This document shows positions 24,155 through 34,489 of a DNA stretch of 64,000 nucleotides, one piece after another. The stretch's first letter is position 1. Every line of letters starts with the position of its first letter. Under the pieces are notes generated by a model, which was not told the DNA's origin, searched no databases, and saw nothing but the letters and a program-made list of their open reading frames with translations. The position numbers and the translations under genes are program-made. This stretch comes from Takakia lepidozioides. Taxonomy: Eukaryota > Streptophyta > Takakiopsida > Takakiales > Takakiaceae. The stretch is from positions 34,348,001-34,412,000 of the forward strand of contig CM060731.1 of NCBI GenBank assembly GCA_030704615.1, in the 5' to 3' direction.

Positions 24155-24628
24155 AGTATGGAGTCACAAGAACCAGATACATTGGAGTTGTCGCTTACTC
24201 AGCTACCAGATCAGCCGTTATGACTCTCACGACCTTCAACATCACGCCGACGCTCTCGAGACGATGGACCACCAATGCGACGCGTACTTCCTTGTCTGGA
24301 CCCCGTACGACGGCAAATGGAGCCTACTCGAAGTCTGATAATTTTGTTGGAGGTTGAGGTTTCGAATGCAGAGTGCAATGAAATTATGTTTGAAAGCAGC
24401 TTCAAGAATCAGAATGCTCAAATCACTGCTTGGTCCCAAGTTCAAGGTGTTGGACACTATCGATGGTTGCAGGGACCTATAAATCATTTGAGTCAAGAAC
24501 AAAGAGCCCAATACTTGGCAAGTACCATTCGCCGGATTTTGGATTTTTCCAATTCTAAGCAAGTCCAAAGATTTTACCGTTCTTCGAGGAATTCGGCGCT
24601 AGAGGAGGGGGTGATGTCATGGACATAG
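24155..24628 (+). pseudogene. extra 3' open frame between chromodomain and 3' LTR
   Basis: The ATG at 24155 opens a frame with one TGA after 21 codons. It then continues (SRRRSRDDGPPMRRV, NQNAQITAWSQVQG, LSQEQRAQYLASTIRRIL) through the polypurine tract into the LTR. I do not recognise it. A TATATATAG about 45 bp upstream resembles the LTR promoter segment. It sits where an env or other accessory gene would be, but no membrane segment is visible. Confidence 0.4.
24601..24611 (+). promoter_or_regulatory. polypurine tract (outer gypsy)
   Basis: AGAGGAGGGGG lies immediately before the TGATGTCATGG that starts the 3' LTR. It is the expected plus-strand primer. Confidence 0.6.
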
Positions 24629-25279
24629 CCCAGAGGAACTTACCAGGAATAAATACCAGAAGTTATCAAGTTACCATGTTACCGGAAGTTACCATGATTT
24701 ATCATGATTTACCATTATTTTTTATGATTTACCATTACTTACCAAGTTACCGGGAATTTATCAAATTACCAAGAGTAACTTGGGAAACTGCTCAGGAAGC
24801 TTCCTTTGGAGGAAACTTCTCCATCAAGATACCTCATTTGTTTAAGGAAGCTTCTCCATCAAGAAACCTTTGTTTAATCTTGGAAACTTCTCCAGCAAGA
24901 AACCTCCATAGGGGAAGTTTCTTAGATAAGTTTTTTAGGGAAGCTTCTTAGTAGCCAGTATATATAGGAGGCGAGAGTGGACACTCTTCAGTCTCGCCAA
25001 CACCAGTTCAAGCTACTCTTATTTCCAGTTCCCAGTACTCCAGTCCAGTTCCCAGTATCCTAGCCCAGTTTCCAGTATCTGGTACTCCAGTCCAGTTTCC
25101 AGCATTTCAGTATTCAAGTCGTGTTCCAATATCTTGTACCCTTATTCATTGTTATAAAAATCGTCTTGATTCCTATTTACTCATCGTGCATACGGCCACG
25201 ACGACCTTGACTTCTTGCCTAGTCTTGTACCTCTAGTCTGATCTCTTGTTTGTGTTCAGTCATGTTCTCGTCCTTGACA
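24612..25279 (+). repeat. 3' LTR of outer gypsy element
   Basis: It begins TGATGTCATGG after the polypurine tract and ends TCCTTGACA. The first ~185 bp (ACC/TTACC-rich) have little match in the 5' LTR; the last ~480 bp match well. It has a TATATATAGG promoter motif near 24960. Confidence 0.7.
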
Positions 25280-28200
25280 GGCCCTGGATCATAACGAGGT
25301 TATTAAGCAAGGGGAATGCATTGGGGGCTGCTGGTTTAATGGCAACAAGATTCCTACAGACTTAGCTGCTTTAATGGGTTCTGATGAGCTGGATTTGGCC
25401 TCTAGGGCTTTGAACGCTGGTTGTACTATGATCAGGGCCATTTTGGCCAAATCTGCCAAACACAAGGGCAAGGGTTTGCTCATTGAGAAGGAGAGTGAAG
25501 ATTACAGCTATCGGGAGGATGTAGACTCCTTCCTTAAGCCCTCGCACGAGTTCCCACCGACGCCTGCTGGGTCTCTTGCCCCGTTGCCTCTCTTTGCTAT
25601 GGATCTCTCTCCTCTGGTAACATCCTCCCCACTCCCCTCCTCTTGGCCCTCTGGAAATGTGGTTGTGTCATCTATGGCTGCCCGTCTGGCTCTGCCCCGG
25701 GCATCGGCCCCTCTGCTGGTACATTTCTTCACCTCTGCTCCCCTTTCTAAAAGCAGATGTCACCTGCTGGTCTCCTCTACCGGGAGTAGAAGAATTCCCT
25801 CTTTCTTTCTTTCGGAGCTGGATTTGTCTAGCCCTAGCTCAGTTCTTTTTTATCTATCTATCATGTTTGGGCTTCCTGTATTGTCTATGAGCTTGACCTT
25901 CTCGTATAGGCTGAAACGGCAGTTTTGCCTTTCTGACCAGACTAAGGGTTGTGCAAGTAAGATTTTGGTGGGGTTTATCCACCTGCGATTTCCTTGGCCT
26001 GTTTCTTCACCTCTCTTTTTCCTGGATTTCGGCACTTCCTGCTCATGATCGTCGCACAAAATTCTTTGTTTTTCCTGTCAGGCCATCTTTACAATGTGAT
26101 GCCTTGTGCCTGCTGCTTAATCTCCCTCTATGAATTTGTCTCTTCATTCCTGGAATATTCGGGGTCTGGGTTCGGATACGTCTACTCCTAAACGAACCAG
26201 ACTGAAGCGTTGGTTGTCCAACCTTTCTCAATCTCTAGCAATTGTCTTCTTACAAGAACATGAGTTAAACATTCCAAGATTGTTTCTCTTGGCAATCAGG
26301 TTTGGCCTGATTCTGCTGCATGGTGGAACCCCACCCATGAGGGCTCGAGTGGGGGGACAACAATCCTTATTCATCCTTCTCTCCTTCCATCGGTCTCCTC
26401 TGTTGATACCTGGCTGCCGGGCCGAGTTCAATGTCTATTCCTTTCCACTCCTAAACCAGGCCGGTTTGTTGGGTCTTATCAATGTGTATGCTCCAAATTT
26501 GTCAGTAGATAGGGCTCATTTGTGGTGCCTCATTAGATCTAGAATCCTTGCTCTAGTTGAGGTACACCATTGGATTCTTGCAGGTGATTTTAACATGGTT
26601 GAGTCCCCCAATGATAGATTGGGATCTGATTCTCCTATTTTGTCTCCTTTTGAGGTTCAAGAACATTGGGAGGCACTCATACTCTCGGTGGGTCTTGCAG
26701 ACAATTACTCATTTCCTCTTTCTCCCGCATTTTCTTGGTCCAACAATAGGACCCCGTTGGGTCCATGCATGGCGAGGCTCGACACATTCTACTTCTCCGT
26801 TTCAATTCTTCCCTGGTTCCATTACCTGCCCATGGGTCCTATCCTATCTGAATTCGACCATGCCAAAGTTAGGGCCAATGTGGTTACTCCAGGGGCCAGA
26901 AATAGAGGACGTGGCTTCACTAAGATTAATGTAAATGTTTTGAAAGTCCCTCAGTACCTAGAGGCCTTGCAGGAGTGCTGGTCCAACTCTTCTAGTTGTT
27001 TTTCTTCGCCTACTCTTAGATTTTTGGATAAGTTACAGGCTTGTAGAAAGCTGTGCATCTCCCTAGCCAGGGAAATGGCAGAGGAGCGCATTAGATATGA
27101 AAAGGCTTTGGTGAAATGTCTTACTGTTTGTCAAAAACGTTAGAACGTAATAGTTTTGGTCCTCAAACCCTCATTTCTTATTCCGAAGCTAAACGTCGTC
27201 TCAGTCTTTTACAGCTCTCCAAAGACCCATTTATGAAGGTAAAGGCTGGGATAAACTGGTCTTTACAGGGGGGAAAAATGAGTAGGTACTTCTTTTTAAA
27301 AGCCAAGCAGCGGATGGCGGCCCCATCAATCTTGGCCCTTAAGGACCCTTCCAGCGTGTCTCAGTCTCATCCTAGGAAATTATCGTCCATTGCTAAAGAG
27401 TTCTTTAGGTCTCTTTACTCGGCTGATGTGGAGCCTGCCAGCATGGGTCATGCCAAGGAATTTGTCTGTAGCAGAATTCTTGTTATCCTTTCTAGTGAGC
27501 AAAGCAACTGTAGCCTGAATGTGCCTTTCTCTGTTATGGAATTAGAAGATGCTTTGAATGAATTGAAACATCTGAAATCCCTCGGCATTGATGGTATGCC
27601 TGCGGAGTTCTACCAAGCTATGTGGGTTACTATATCAGAAGATTTCCTTGACATGGCCAATGACATTCTGGCTAAGAATATCATGCCATCTCAATTATCG
27701 CAGGGGGTTATTGTTTTAATTTTTAAAAAAGGGGATCGTTCGGACATCGCTAATTACCGTCCAATTACTCTTTTGAATGTCTCCTATAAAATTATTGCGA
27801 AGACCCTGGCCCGGCGGCTTCAAATTCTTTTACCATGTCTCATTAGACCTGCTCAGTCTGGCTTCGTTAGAATGATTCTTGACAATATCATTCTTGCTAA
27901 TGAAGCATTGGCTTTTGCTGCGCATACTAATCAGCTTTTGGCTTTGCTTCTTCTCGATTTTTTGAGAAGGCTTTTGATAGAATAGATTGGAACTTTCTCC
28001 TTATGGCCATTCAGCGTTCTAGTATTCACTCTCAATTTCTGGCCCGGGTTAAAATCTTGCTGTTTTCAGCCTCTAGTCGTGTCATGACCAATGGGTTGCT
28101 CTCTAAAGCCTTTCCTTTACAATGGTCGGTCCGTCAAGGTTGTCCTCTCTCACCCTTCTTATTTATGATCGCTACTGATTGCTTGGGACACCTTATGGAC

Positions 28201-28591
28201 TCCCAACAGCATATTTGTGGTCTGCAGATCCCCATCCCTAATTCCCCTTCTCCTTTCAATCTTATGCTCTCTATGTACGGAGATGACACCGTTTTCTATC
28301 TTCAAAATGACAACCTTCTCATGATTGAGGCTTTTTTTAACACCCTTGAGTGGTTTTGTTTAGCTTCAGGGTTCAAAGTCAACTGGTCTAAATTAGTTGG
28401 CATTTTGTCTTTGCTTACGGATCAATCTGCTGCTCACCTACCTTCGTGGGGGCAGGATAAGGGTCTCTGTTGGTTACCAGAAGGTGATTCCTGCAAACTT
28501 TTGGACCACCTCATTGGGCAAGAGATGCATTTTGCCCCTATCCTTTGCTCCCTCAAGGCCAAGCTTTCCTATTGGTCTTTGGCCAGACTAT
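25280..28591 (+). mobile_element. LINE, 5' part: end of ORF1, endonuclease, start of RT
   Basis: An ORF1-like C-terminal segment (to about 26048) is followed by ORF2 from ATG 26130. ORF2 begins with an APE-type endonuclease (LHSWNIRGLGSD, VFLQEHE, LINVYAPN, ILAGDFNMVE, SEFDHAKV). The reverse transcriptase follows (KHLKSLGIDGMPAEFYQAMW, GDRSDIANYRPITLLN, VRQGCPLSPFLFMIATD). The catalytic box reads MYGDDT at 28276-28287 where most plant LINEs have YADD. Frameshifts near 26290, 26460, 27130 and 27965 show decay. ORF2 stops abruptly at 28591, where CACTA element E2 is inserted, and resumes at 42827. The 5' end abuts the gypsy LTR. Confidence 0.85.
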
Positions 28592-28619
28592 CACTACAAC
28601 AGATGAGCATTTTTATGAC
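28592..28619 (+). repeat. E2 left terminal inverted repeat
   Basis: It begins CACTACAACAGATGAGCATT and pairs with 42799-42826. The CACTA start and ATGAGCATTTTTA core are shared. Confidence 0.9.
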
Positions 28620-28623
28620 TTCA

Positions 28624-29270
28624 CATATGACTATTTTTTTAGTCTTATATGCGTTGAAAAAAGCCCTGTCATAGCGACTAGTCTTTAGGACTGCGTTTTT
28701 CAAGTCATATCCGTGACTGCTTGCATGGCACCTGGAGTCCTGCTGCAGAGAGGGTTGCAGTCACAACTATATGACTAATATATGACTACATTGTCTGTTG
28801 AGCGCTGCCTACATGGAGAGGCTTCAGCGGGACACGTGCGCCACTGCACAAGCGACACGTCATGCATTCGTCAGGGGATCATATGACTATATGTCTGCAA
28901 AGTGATGCCTACATGGAGAGGCGACGGATGGACAAGTGTGCCACTGCGAATTTGACATGTCACGACTTCTTGCCATGATCATATGACTACATGTCTGCAC
29001 AGTGATGCCTACATGGAGAGGCGCTAGCGGGACACGTGTGCTATGGCAGATTTCACACGTGGTGACTACATGACTCGCTCATATGACTACAGGGATGTCT
29101 ACATGGAGAGTTGTTAGCGGGACACATGTTGCACTTGAGATGTGATATGTGGCACACAGACAAAATATATGACTAGCATATATGACTACGGATCTTTACA
29201 CGTGGTGAAAATATGGATAAAGAATGTCGTGTCATATACTGCCACGTGTTCTGGTTTGAGCAAGAGTGAT
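28624..29270. repeat. E2 left subterminal repeats
   Basis: There are many copies of ATATGACTA(C) in either orientation. Four tandem units of about 90-100 bp start CTACATGGAGAG at 28809, 28909, 29009 and 29099, each with an ACACGTG-like core. Such arrays are the binding sites of TNPA-type proteins in En/Spm. Confidence 0.8.
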
Positions 29271-29732
29271 GTCACGTGTCATCAAGATTGTTTTCCGAAA
29301 TAGTTTATATTTTTAATGTTTATTTTTTATTTTTTAGTTTTTATTTAATATTTAAAAGAACATGGAGATTGCAGCCTTGAATTTTTTTTTAAATGGTATT
29401 TTTTAATATTATTATTTAAAATGAAAGTGAATTAAATGTTTTAAATTCTTCATTACATGGTGAAATTCCAACATGAACCCTCCTGCATACTATCAACCAC
29501 AAGGAGAATGAAAATAGTCAACTACAAGGCAATACAAGCCCTATAAATCACATTACAAAATCCAAATGAGACCAATGTCCCAATGGACACCTCAAAAGCC
29601 ACAAGGTCAAAAAATCCATGCCTCAAAAGGCCTAGCAAAAAACAAGCAAGCCCACACATGGGCTGAATTGTTGTAGTTAGTATGTTCTAGTGCTATCAGA
29701 ATCAAGAACTTTGTTAAACAGTGCAATACTGA
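29271..29732. other. AT-rich sequence downstream of the E2 accessory gene
   Basis: The first half is made of T- and A-runs (29290-29450). The rest is non-coding and leads to the stop codon of the accessory gene. No gene is seen. Confidence 0.4.
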
Positions 29733-32700
29733 CTATCCCTTCCGCAGCTCCATAAGTTTCAGTAACTTTAGACTCCAAAGTGTTGTGTGGCCAACCACCT
29801 GCCCCAACTCGGTATGTTTCGTAACACCATTCACATATGGTAGAGGGGTGTTACTGACACATGTCTCTTTGATGTACACACAGGCATAATCAAGGGGCAC
29901 AATAGGGTACCCGTAACCCACCACAGCACCTTGAAGAGCAACAATCAGCCCTACTCCACATTTCTTGCGTTTGGAGTTCACATCCAACAGCCGAACCTCG
30001 TCACCCACCCTGAACTGTGATCCCAACTCCACACAAAAAAGAACACGATGTGAAACCCATGACATACACACGACTAGGACACTCAACATTTGCGAATTAA
30101 AGAGAGCCCCAAGGTTGGAAAAAATAAAACAAACAAGACAAGGGCCTTGACTTACTCTATTTGCAGTCTCCAGTGGTTGTGAGACCTCTTTTGGGGGGCT
30201 ACTCGCCGGGTCGACACTCTTGTCTGTACCGGCTTGTCGACAATATCACCTATGTTTGTCACAAGTTCCTGTGTCACAGACCAGAGAACAACCAGGAAAG
30301 CAATGAGCAAACATGAATAGTGAATAGAAACAAAATCCAAGTATGAATCAAACAAAAAAATCCAACATGAAAACCTGCAAAGAAAACCTAGCATTAATCA
30401 AGCAACCGAGGAGAAGCATCCAGGAAAGCAATGCAATGAATGAACCCACAAAATTGTAGCCTCTGGAGCACTGTCAGAATGTTTGTACCTTCACAGTAGC
30501 AGTGTTGTATGGTTGTTGTCCGAAAACAGGCTGAGACTCCAAAAACTTGGGAATACTGGCAGCTTTCGATGCCTTCCACAAGAAAGGCCACAACACCTCT
30601 GTTAGATACTCATCAGTTGGTGAATCTGGTTGCACTTTCCATGGCTCTGGAAAAATCCCACTGAAGGGAGGATTGTTTGCCGCCTTTCTTGGTGTGTCGT
30701 CAACAAGAAAAGTGTCCTCATAAGTCCATTCTGGCCAGTCTGCCCACACTCTAGACAAGTTCTTGAAATATAATGGCTTTGAATCAGACCCCTTACGGCA
30801 TGGGAGGACTGGATCCTCGTCACAGTGAAGGGCATCCCACTGGAAAACCAGTTTAGTGTGGGCTGCAAAAATATAGTCCACCATTGGGAAGAAGTTGCGA
30901 GCTTGGCAACAAGACCACACCGCCACCTCAAAGTGTTCAAAACACTTTTGCAAAAAGTCATAACAGCGTGGTCTCAAAACTACCATCTTCTTGCCACACA
31001 TCTTCCCCACAAAACCTTTGGGAAGGGATGCAGGCCCATTAGCAGAATGAAAAGATTCACATAACAGACCATTTAAGTCCAGAATTAGTAAATGCTTTCT
31101 CGTTGGTCCAGGAAGTAAACTGTCATTTGGCTTCAACATGTGAGCAGGAGAAATTAAAGCAACCTGCTTGTTTGTTTTGTCCCCGTCTGCATCTTCCTCC
31201 CCATTTAAACCCCCACATACCTACATACCAGAATCCGGTGTGCCCGACGGCTCTGTCACCATTGCCCCCTGGACTGCTACTGCCTTTGTACGTGGCAAGG
31301 GCTGAATTTCCACGTGTACCTCACAGCTGGCCTTCCCTGTATCTTGCTGCTGCTCGGTCAAATTCAAAAGATCATCAGTGACAGGAAGACATAAGGGCTT
31401 AGAGTGAGCACCAGTTACCGTCTGAAATTGGGATTCCAAACATTTTGATACTGTCACAGCAGACGCATCCATCGTAGATGTCACTGGTCCTGCGCCTGGT
31501 AGATTAATCCCCAATCTGGTCACAATGGCTTTCTGGTACTTGATCATACTCTGCATCTGTAATTTTAATTCTGCCATGTCACGTCCTTGTGATTCCACCA
31601 GTTTGTCCAAGCCATCCATCCTACCAACTACTGTAGAATATGCGAGACTTCCCTCCTGCCAATCCATGAAAACTTGCCCAAGTATGAATCAAACAAAAAA
31701 AACCTAGCATGAACAACCATTGGAAAGAAAACCCAGGCCAAAAGCCTTGAAAAAAACCCAAGCAACCTATGATGCAACAACCACTCTAGCAAACGTGGAA
31801 AACACACTTACCCGCCTGTCACTCCCAGCTGACAACCGTGACACTGAACCCTCTTGAATTTCATATAATGTAGGAGGGCACCCTGATAGTGTTTCCTACA
31901 AATTAATCCATGCCACAAACAAACCCATGCCACAAGTCAGTAAGCAATGTGAGGGCTGACTATATAAACATAGCAATTCAATGAGGAACAAAATATAGAG
32001 TCGTGATGATGCCACTTACCAAGCGTGCTTCCACCATTGCCTTCCCACCACGGCCAGTCTTGGTAGGATTCTGAATTGCACCATTTGTCCTTCTTCATGT
32101 TGCCCGACACTTTGTGGAACACCTCTGTCTGCCAGTAACTTACAAGCTTGTTCCATACCTCGGAAGATACAGTAATGGGTTTCCCCTTACCACCCAACCA
32201 CGCAGTGTGTGCTTCATAACGCTGGCTCTTCATTATTCTGCCAATTGTTTGTTTTAGGTGGAAGTCTTTTAACTTGTGTGGCGTATATGAAAATAGCTTA
32301 GCTAGGTGATCTCTGATTTCGTATACAACTTCATCAGGTTGGTTGTTGATGGCAAGGAACAATCTAGCTTGCGATAAGCCTGTCCTTTAAGGGCAGCGTG
32401 CCATACATTCCGGGTCTGACCATACGGGGCTCCTTTGAGGTTCGTCAAAATCACCGTGGGAGGAAGACCTACAGCTATTCTCTCTTCCTTCACCTTGGCA
32501 GCTTCAATTTTGGCTGAGCTATTAGCCCTCCTTAAAGCATTGGTTCTATCATTCTTTGAAACGGCACCCTCCCCTCCTTCAGAGACCTCCGTGCGCTCAG
32601 GAGAATTCAAAGCAGGATCGTGCCAAGTAGGGACTGGTGGCCATGGCTGTTGGCCAGAAGGCCGAGGACCATACAAGCCATACTGTCCATAAGCATGAGG

Positions 32701-33960
32701 ATATTCCGGTGGCCTGCCACCCCCATAGCTATTAGGGGGTGGCAAATATGGTGGAGGAGGATACTGGCCATACTGCCCATATGGAGGAGCACCATATTGA
32801 CCCTGACCATACTGAGTGCCAGACTGTGGGTACTGAGGCATACCATAATAAGGTGGGGGTACTGGTGGCACAGAACCCACAACGATGGGAGAGTTAGGGC
32901 CACCTCCTGCGTTCTTGTGGGCGCCATCTCCATTGCTAGCAGCAGGGATCGTGGATCTAGTGCGCTTGTGCTTGCCCTGAAAAGAAATTCCCCCAGTACA
33001 ATGTGGGTGATTACACATACATATAGGCAGCAAGCAGCAAATCCTTGAATTCGATATAAGAAACTGGAAGCACATATCATTTGTAAAGACAAGATTACCC
33101 AAAACTCAGTATGATCTTGGGCAGTAAATCTCCCAAATTTGATTGGCCCCAATGATGTCCTCCCAGTACATTTTTGAACCCTCTTAGGTATGGGGTGTTC
33201 CTGAAATCCATAGCAAGAATTCAAATGAACAAACCTGATGGGTCCATGAGAAGTATCCCTCCAAGTTTTACTGATATTCTGGGTGCATAAGTAACCCAAG
33301 TATCTCTATAAGTAGCCATTGTAGCTTAGTACCAGGACGTTGGTTTCATGGGGCAAAGAATTTGAACACACCTGAAGTCTACATTGGCCTGACATCATGC
33401 CTTTGGCACTTCAACTTGTCTAGTGGAAATCATTCGTGATTGTGCCTTGGCTGACCCCTACATTGTCCAACTTCCTTGTCTTGACAGACATACCCTATCT
33501 CTTCATGATCTTACCATACCCTATCTCTTCGTGATTTTACCAAAAACATACATAATTGAATCATGGTCATTGTGAAGAACTATAACTCACAGACGGAGAA
33601 AGTGTTCGTAGTGTAGATGATGGGCGTTTTTGTCCTGCGACATGAGCATGGGCATGTTTCTCCTCGGCTTGCCGTGGCATCCGCCGACGACGCACTCGCC
33701 TCGCACTGGCGTGGGAGGAGTGGATCGTCCTCATCGTCCTCAGAAGAGCCCTCCTGTAGAATCGTAGTCTTCATCGTCTTCAGTCTGGCACTTTGCCTTG
33801 CAGGACCTTGATCCCTAGCTTTTTCCTTCGGAGCGCGTGGCTTGCGAGGGCGATTTGCTCCCGCAAGCCTGCACAAACACCTCCATGACCTCCCTCTCAA
33901 ACAATCACAAACAAATGTAAGCATACATACCCTAATACTCTTAAGCCTACGCTGAACCAC
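29733..33960 (-). pseudogene. E2 accessory protein: TNPA-like domain plus FCP1-like HAD phosphatase
   Basis: This is the relative of the E1 accessory gene, in the same exon order on the minus strand. The charged Ser-rich exon (RQSARLK, GSSEDDEDDPLLP) ends near 33590 at a GTGAGT donor. A long Pro/Gly/Tyr/Gln-rich exon starts near 32977 (GKHKRTRS, YGQYGQY). It leads to a Transposase_24-like part (VWNKLVSYW, NPTKTGRGGKA) with a GTAAGT donor near 32020. A short exon follows near 31896-31812, then a coiled coil (about 31667-31220). The HAD domain (about 31139-30489) has LLILDLNGLLC (Asp codon 31077-31079), VAVWSCCQ and FLVDDTPRK. Next comes a short basic exon (about 30270-30157). The C-terminal exon ends at 29733 (GVGLIVALQGAVVGYG). 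Frameshifts near 32360 and 32090 disrupt it. These lie at different places from the E1 break. Confidence 0.75.
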
Positions 33961-34489
33961 AGCCGCACCCTACCAGGACGTAATGGCTGCCCACGAATGA
34001 CGGCGGACATCTCCCGCCTAATGAACACCCTCCTCAAACCTAATCGTCACTCACTGCATGTTGTTTGCCTCTCTGTTTGTACAAGTCGCAGCTACTCGCC
34101 CCCATTTGTGCTATGAAGCTTATGATCGTTGTAGGAAGGTTAGAGGATAAGGCGAATCGCAAGTTTAGTGGTGGGTATCCAAAGTCAGGAACTAAACTCA
34201 CCCATCTATCGACTGCTTGAACGTTGCTTCCACCACCTCTTTATGGCAGCAATCCGGCGCTCTCGGAACTTCTCGTACTCAGTGAGAGGGACTGTCACTT
34301 CAAAGACCTTCCGCTTCACCATGGACACTCAGAAACGATACTTACAGTATACTATAGATATAGAAATAGCACATTGGCAGCTGGTGCAAAACAAGAGACA
34401 ATGCACTGTGCGTAGTATGCAAAGAGGGAAGGGGTGACGTTCAAAGCATGTACAGTGCAGGTGGCGACCGGATGCGTAGGCGTAGAATA

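Larger units (their letters stand above)
11758..25279 (+). mobile_element. outer Ty3/gypsy chromovirus, Sushi/Tcn1-like, decayed
   Basis: This LTR retrotransposon has plus-strand gag, protease, RT/RNase H, integrase and chromodomain, in that order. The two LTRs share about 440-480 bp with many substitutions and indels. The interior is broken by several stops and frameshifts, and by insertion of a second gypsy element at 12927-19951. The gag (EKNSHLLYNFEAFMSEF) and protease (ALLDSGASACFID, PTNLVILGLPW) resemble Sushi-type chromoviruses of fungi and vertebrates more than the classical plant clades. That placement is from memory. Confidence 0.8.

Noticed and set aside
32607-33299. 230-codon minus-strand frame overlapping the accessory gene
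   Set aside because: A shadow of the Pro/Gly/Tyr-rich exon in a second frame; the other frame matches E1 and the splice sites.
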